A DNA stretch of 64,000 nucleotides. Source: Cryptomeria japonica (lineage: Eukaryota; Streptophyta; Pinopsida; Cupressales; Cupressaceae). The stretch is from NCBI RefSeq assembly GCF_030272615.1, contig NC_081406.1, forward strand, positions 476,934,900-476,998,899, written 5' to 3'. The notes below the pieces were generated by a model that was not told the origin of the DNA, searched no databases, and saw only the letters and a program-made list of their open reading frames with translations. Of the stretch, positions 58,444 through 64,000 are shown piece after piece. Within the stretch, counting starts at the first letter, position 1, and each line of letters opens with the position of its first letter. A program made the position numbers and the translations under genes.

Positions 58444-58547
58444 TGTAATGTCCCCAAATTGGGATTAATTTCTTTGTGCCCAAAATTGACAATTCTAGTA
58501 GATATTATTACTAGCTTCTTATAACCAATCATAACTTTGTATGGTAG
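58444..58547 (+). repeat. Start of an LTR (TGTAATGTCCCC family), cut by giant-LTR copy D
   Basis: TGTAATGTCCCCAAATTGGG is the family terminus. About 100 bp later the sequence gives way to the TGTTGATGTG edge of copy D, preceded by GGTAG. The rest of this LTR should reappear beyond the window end. Confidence 0.55.
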
Positions 58548-59535
58548 TGTTGATGTGTGTTTTATGCACATAACATTACAAAATAAAATACCAAAGGTAA
58601 TTTACCCTCTCTTGAACAAAATCACCTCAGATGCTAAGGATAAGATCAACTAAAATGATTCCAAGGTTTCTACATGTTAGGTCTTGACGAGTGGGTAACT
58701 CAATGGTCGATGTGAACTGCTGTGTTCACTTGGGGACTTATGCAAATGTTTGAATTATCTTCTTCGATCATGAGGATGCGGAATAGGTGCATTGACAACT
58801 TAGGATTTATCAATGAAGCTCTAAATTTAATTCTTACTAAAAAATGGGCAAAAGGAATAGGGTTCAATAAATCTATTCTAAGCCCAGGAATGTAGGAAAT
58901 GGTGAACAGATCTAGTGGAATCAAACTAGGCAAGTTCTCACAAACAGGTATTGACACAAGCTTAGTGCAATCGTCTAAGGTATACTTAAGGATTTTTAGG
59001 CTATCACCATCAAACGTTGACACCATCCAAGTTGATGCTTGCCAAGGGACGTGTAATAGTTGAAGTTAAGCTTACTCAAATTTCCAATTGACCACACAAG
59101 GCGCACTTACCAGCAGCAATAGGCTAGTGGTATGGATTAAGGATTCCACACAAATGAATTCAACAAATCTTTCACTCAATCTAACATACATGAAAATAAA
59201 TTCTAAACTAAAATTCTAATCAAACTTGGAGGAATTGAGAACCATGAATGCAAAGACAACACTTGAAGAGCAAAATCACCAACAATTGAACAATGATTAT
59301 GATTCAAATAGCTACAACATATACCAACAATTCTACAAAAACTCTCTTTTACAAATGAGAGACAAGGAGGTATATATAGAGTCTCTTACAAAATGGATGG
59401 CCAAGATTGATACAAGATCAATGGCCAAGATCATGCCAACCAAACCCTAAAATTGCCCTAATTAGGGTTTACATAAAAAATGGTGCCACCAACATATGGC
59501 CTAATTAAAAGATACCTAGTCATCAAATAGGGAAT
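58548..59535 (-). repeat. Giant-LTR family, copy D (R/U5 and promoter part)
   Basis: Read on the minus strand this is the 3' end of the giant LTR: the edge TGTTGATGTGTGTTTTATGC at 58548 matches the end of copy C (28727). AATAAAATACC, ACCCTCTCTTGAACAAA, TCCAAGGTTTCTA and GGGTTTACAT-like stretches follow in the right order. A minus-strand CTATATATA box is at 59371-59379, beside the CCCTAATTAGGGTTT palindrome. At 59535 it is interrupted by the element 59536-63984 and seems to resume at 63990. Confidence 0.78.
59371..59379 (-). promoter_or_regulatory. TATA box of giant-LTR copy D
   Basis: Minus-strand CTATATATA at the position equivalent to the TATA boxes of copies B and C. Confidence 0.55.
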
Positions 59536-60326
59536 TGTCATGCCCGAAATTTAGGGCAAGAACGGGATATTTTTTTTTTCTTTTAAATTCGCAACTTTAA
59601 ACATTAAATGAGCAAATATGGAATGCACTAACGAGTATGGCTCATTTATGAGTGAGTTAATTCTAACCACTAACTCAATTATCGGAAATAATTTAAAAAT
59701 TAAATGCGGAATATTAAATGAATAGTCTTATTCCTTCAACGATTTTAATCAACAACTAAATTGAATCAAATAATTGACGTAGATCAATCCAATTACCAAA
59801 GGAAAGCCATAAGGTGTCTCTATGAATTAAGTAATCCAGCCCTAGCGCTAGTTTATAAAAGTCTATGGTTTATTTCAACATTAATTAAAATATGATTAAA
59901 CTAAGTTGATTTAAAGGTCAAATAAGTCCTAAAACGAATAGTGTCCTATAAGGATTAATCCCATAACCTGTATCCAAGAATAATAATAAATTTTATTTGT
60001 TCTTAATTTTATTTTACATCATCCCTTTTAAGGTACCCTTAGATTTATTAAAACTAATATCTGTTCCCTTGATTATATATCATATATAGTATTTACAAAC
60101 ACTTAATAAATTGTTCAATCTCAAACTTGCCTTTAACAACATTAGTATTAAGCATATAAATGAAGAAAAACCCTACTATATATATAAAATTTTAAAACTT
60201 CTTTAATATATATAATTAGAAATTATATATATTTTTCCCTTGACAACTATTATTACAACTCACCCATTTTGCTTATACCATCTTAACTTTCTCTATATCT
60301 ATGTATATATGTAAACAAAAATAAAC

Positions 60327-60439
<113 letters not shown>

Positions 60440-60595
60440 TTTTCATTAGCCAATAAACCCATGGCCGCCCTAATTCCTTTATTCATATAAGAGATGCCCT
60501 ATTTTTTTTTTTATTTCAATCCTTATTTCCCACTTTACCCTAGCCCTACTCGGGCTAGGGTTTCACCCTCTTTCTTTTGTTTCGGTGTGATGCAG

Positions 60596-60838
60596 GGGCC
60601 GAATCGACGCAGGGCGGAGGAGGGCCGAATCCCTGGAGCGGCGGCCATTCATCTAGGCGAGGCGGAGGTTACCAAAACGCGGCGGCGGCGGCGACCCCCG
60701 GGCGCCACTCACTGTGGATTACCACAGTGGCAGCGTCACTGTGGACGCCCACAGTGGCGCCGCTCACTGTGGTCGCCCACAGTGGCGGCTCCCGGCCGCG
60801 CCGTCCGCTGTGCGGGGGCTCCGCAGGGGCCGAGTTCC
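60596..60838. other. GC-rich island
   Basis: About 240 bp with very high GC in otherwise AT-rich DNA, containing GGCGG and GCCGAATC words and the hairpin triplet at 60710-60784. Plus-strand frames are open here only because the sequence is GC-rich. Confidence 0.75.
60710..60784. repeat. Three tandem hairpins with identical 8-bp stems
   Basis: CACTGTGG and CCACAGTG form perfect 8-bp stems at 60710-60729, 60737-60756 and 60765-60784, with four-base loops ATTA, ACGC and TCGC and a period of 27-28 bp. Stems are identical while loops and linkers differ. Confidence 0.9.
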
Positions 60839-61014
60839 CCTTTTTTTTGTTTTCTTTTTTTTTTTTAAATGGATTTTAGATTATATTTTTTTTTATATAT
60901 ATATATTTAAATTCATAAAAAAAAGATTATATATATATATATATATATACGTACATTTATGTATATTTACACAGTTAGATATATATATTTGTCTTTGTTT
61001 TGAAATAATAAAAA

Positions 61015-61019
<5 letters not shown>

Positions 61020-61062
<43 letters not shown>
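61020..61062. repeat. (AT)n microsatellite, about 43 bp
   Basis: AT run, with more TA-rich runs at 60895-60955 and 61066-61090. Confidence 0.9.
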
Positions 61063-61064
<2 letters not shown>

Positions 61065-63989
61065 GTATATATATATAAATATATATATGTATTATATGAA
61101 ATCTACCATTGCTTAAATCCTGGATAGGCATAATATGTTTTTTTTTTTTTAAATTTTATTTTCATAGGTGAACATTGTTATTTTCAACTTGCAGGAAAAT
61201 TAATAATTTAAGGACAGAATAGCATTAACTAATTATTTCATTTCTCCTTTTTAAAGTTATGGTGCAAATATTAATTTTCATTTCGCAATAAATATGCTGC
61301 AAATGACAGAATTAATTAAACTATATTCAGCAGCTACTTCAGTCTCGATTTATTCAATTTAACCTCAGAGATGGACATGCTAAATCTATTAACTCATGAT
61401 TTGTAAATTTGAAATAAATAATTAGGACTATTACTAAATTTTCTCTTACTGACGCCCATGATTTTCTATTTCATTTAATTCTGTTATTTTCATTAAGAAG
61501 AGATAAAGTGAACATTTAAATTTAAAATCACATCTACTCTACAACTATTATTGTTTCCAGAACTATATGAATTTAACCCAAAATTAACATGCCATTTATT
61601 GCAATAATAACTTAATAAGGTAATGTATTTCTTTGGAGCATATTTAAAATATATTTGAGCCAACTTTACAAATGAATCTCTCATTTCTTTTAAATGTGGA
61701 TCTTAAAAATGTGGATCTTAAAAATATTAGATACATTTCCTTTCGAAAATAGATACAACATAGTTTCTCTTTTACATTGCTGCAACTAAAACAAAATATA
61801 AATTTTCCATTTCCAAATCCTTTTCTGTAGCCAAATGATACCATCAACTTCTACTTGTTCATTTTCCTTTCTTCCAACTACTTGCAAATACATCATAGGC
61901 TGTGACCATGGAGTGCTCACCTCCCAGCCTAGGCTAATTGGTAGCCACCCCCGAGCTCGGAGAACCAAGCCCTAGATAGGTAACACACATGCAAACACAA
62001 AAGACAGAAAATACACAACTCAAACACAACCCCAACCTGGGCTACACTGCACCACACGTTGGTGATGTCTTTTCAAGGGTGGTAGTGGACCAAGTACCCT
62101 GAGGAGACTGCAAGTAAACAAATAGCCACCTCATGGCAAACCAAAACATATAGCCACCTCATGGCAAACTAAATACATCAAGTATAACATAAATCAACCC
62201 TTTATTCCTTATGCCCCCTAAGGCATTCATGCCTTATTTCCCTCCTTATGACCCCCAATGCATAAACAAGCCATGCAGCAAGGGTCACATGAATTCCCTT
62301 GTGATCTCTCTCATAACGAGAGTCTCTCACTCAAGGGCTGTCACTTCTACCACCCACAAGATCCTCCTCTCTCCCAAGAGTAGGAGATCTTGATTACTCC
62401 CAAACACACATACAAAGTATAAACAAATTTCCAAATAAATCTCCAAGAGAACATATGCACAAAACAAATCTTTTTCACAAACATTACTTACTAACACATA
62501 CAATAAGAAATCCATTATATGATGAATACGACCAACCTTAATCTGCCCAAATGTAGGTTAGTTTTGTTGAGGATGAGCAGCCCAATTCCACGGTTCTTCC
62601 CTTTCTACCCTTAGCTAAAATTCTCAAACCAAATTCATTCTTTTTTTATACAAAATTCTTTTGTCTCCAAAAATGGAGAGTGGGTGATTATCCTCAAATT
62701 TTCAAATTCTTGCTTAAGAAGCTCATTCTCTCAGTTCTCACAAGTTTCTAAAAACTAAAGAGGAAAGTAAGACAGAATGGGAAAGAGAACTCTCATTCGA
62801 ATAGGAAAGTTTTCAATTAGGTTCAAACTTCTAATTTCAATTTTCGCACAATTCAGGAAAGCCAAATTTTAAAGTGTCTAAAAGGTCACTTAGGAGTAGA
62901 AACTTGCCTAAAATTACCCCTAACCCTTAGGTATACCTTATGGGCTTTAGGAAACCCTATTAAACTACCCCTAGGTGTTCATTTAACCCATTTTAAACCC
63001 CTCTGAAGTTTATTTTCGGGTCAAACGTATGTTGACCTCTCCAAAGATTCTTTTCCCAAGGTATTTATGACATCACGTTACATTAATTGAAAAGGCTATA
63101 GTTGAAGACTTTCCCACCAAGAGAAAAATAAAACATTTAAACTTAAATCCACACGTGTCAAGTGACACAAATAAAACACTTTTACAATTTAAAACATGAA
63201 ATCGTCTCTTGTGGATTTTACACAATAACTTTAAATAACACTTAACAAACATGCAGCATATACTGTTATGAATAAAATACAACACAAACGGGGTGTCTTT
63301 CCAAATAGACAACCCCTGGCTTACGAACATACATAAGTCTAGGTTTGGTTCTCCGTAATATTTCCATGGTCACATGGATAATTCCTGCACAACTCAATTT
63401 ACACATTAGTACTTCCAAATAATCTCATATAATATAAAACACATGAATAATAATGCACTACAAGCACTCTACATACAATATACATTTATCAATCAATACA
63501 TCTTTCATCCAAATAACTCCACATAACAATTATCATCATTCACATAATTTTGATCCATACATTAAAACATGCATTCCTATTTCTATCATCATAGTAAAGT
63601 CTTGCAAATCCAATAATGACATACCTCCTCTCATATTTATCCTATTTTAGGATCATATAGAGTTCTTTATCATAAAGCATATAAATAAAGCATCAACATT
63701 CATCAATGTTATCAAATCACGAAATCATATACGTTCTACATCCAGACATAGCTGACATACGTTAAATCAAGATTATCCAGTCATTGGATCTTTTAGGATT
63801 TCAAATTCATAACATATCAAAATGCACACCACAAGGTGCAATAACTCTATAACTTGGTTCAATTACCTTTCTCACCAATCTATCTGTCTAACACAGTCCA
63901 TTCTATTGAATTATAAAGCATTTATTACTAGGTTAAACATGGTCAACTAAGTAAATCAAAGCTTGGTTTGGGGAAGGCCTTACAGGAAT

Positions 63990-64000
63990 CTTCTAGAACA
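63990..64000 (-). repeat. Probable resumption of giant-LTR copy D
   Basis: The 11 bases after the right-hand GGAAT duplication should continue copy D. This is too short to confirm by alignment. Confidence 0.35.

Noticed and set aside
60494-60879. Arg/Pro/Gly-rich proteins in overlapping plus-strand frames
   Set aside because: A GC-rich island leaves all frames open; no domain, and repeated words explain the apparent protein repeats.

Overview
The window is nuclear DNA of a large, repeat-rich plant genome. The dense, layered, mostly decayed Copia and Gypsy-type LTR retrotransposons, the hAT DNA transposons and an almost complete lack of genes fit a conifer or other gymnosperm best. That placement is an inference from style; no species-specific marker was recognised. 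There is no prokaryotic signal: no operons, ribosome binding sites or CRISPR.

Region by region. 1-1236 is the end of a giant LTR on the minus strand, running off the window, followed by a hAT transposon tail (1378-1796). 3083-7497 is a second copy of the giant LTR (minus). 9285-11072 is a solo LTR (plus). 14210-17751 is a 3.5 kb solo LTR (minus) with a perfect 5-bp target duplication. 17842-18799 is a non-autonomous hAT-like element. 18990-31119 is a two-LTR Copia element (Copia-1, minus strand), dead by frameshifts and stops; its gag is split by a 4049-bp solo LTR of the giant family (24679-28727). 31120-34216 is a second dead Copia (Copia-2, minus). Its 5' leader is blown apart by three solo LTRs (34402-35741, 35990-37725, 39254-40859) and a hAT-like element (37810-38900), and ends at a primer binding site at 40871-40882. 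41380-41780 is a retroelement RNase H scrap. 44254-49652 holds the only candidate host-gene material: three short exon-like segments with splice signals, with solo LTRs lying in the supposed introns. About 49780-56773 is a third LTR of the Copia-1 family, split by a complete-ended 3578-bp hAT element (49872-53449) and a 1408-bp solo LTR (55246-56653). 58548 to the window end is a fourth copy of the giant LTR, split by a 4449-bp LTR-like insertion (59536-63984) that carries long TA microsatellites and a GC-rich island with three identical-stem hairpins.

The standout is the giant-LTR family. At least three copies share their termini (TGTTGTGA..., and ...CAACA in the copy with both ends clear), but their U3 interiors hold unrelated tandem arrays: a purine-rich tract, about 30 copies of a 42-bp GGCGGACTT unit, or 13 copies of a roughly 170-bp unit with a strongly conserved 37-bp palindrome. 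Several other LTR families here also carry their own short motif arrays. Most insertions are solo LTRs with matching target duplications, so the order of insertion can be read layer by layer.
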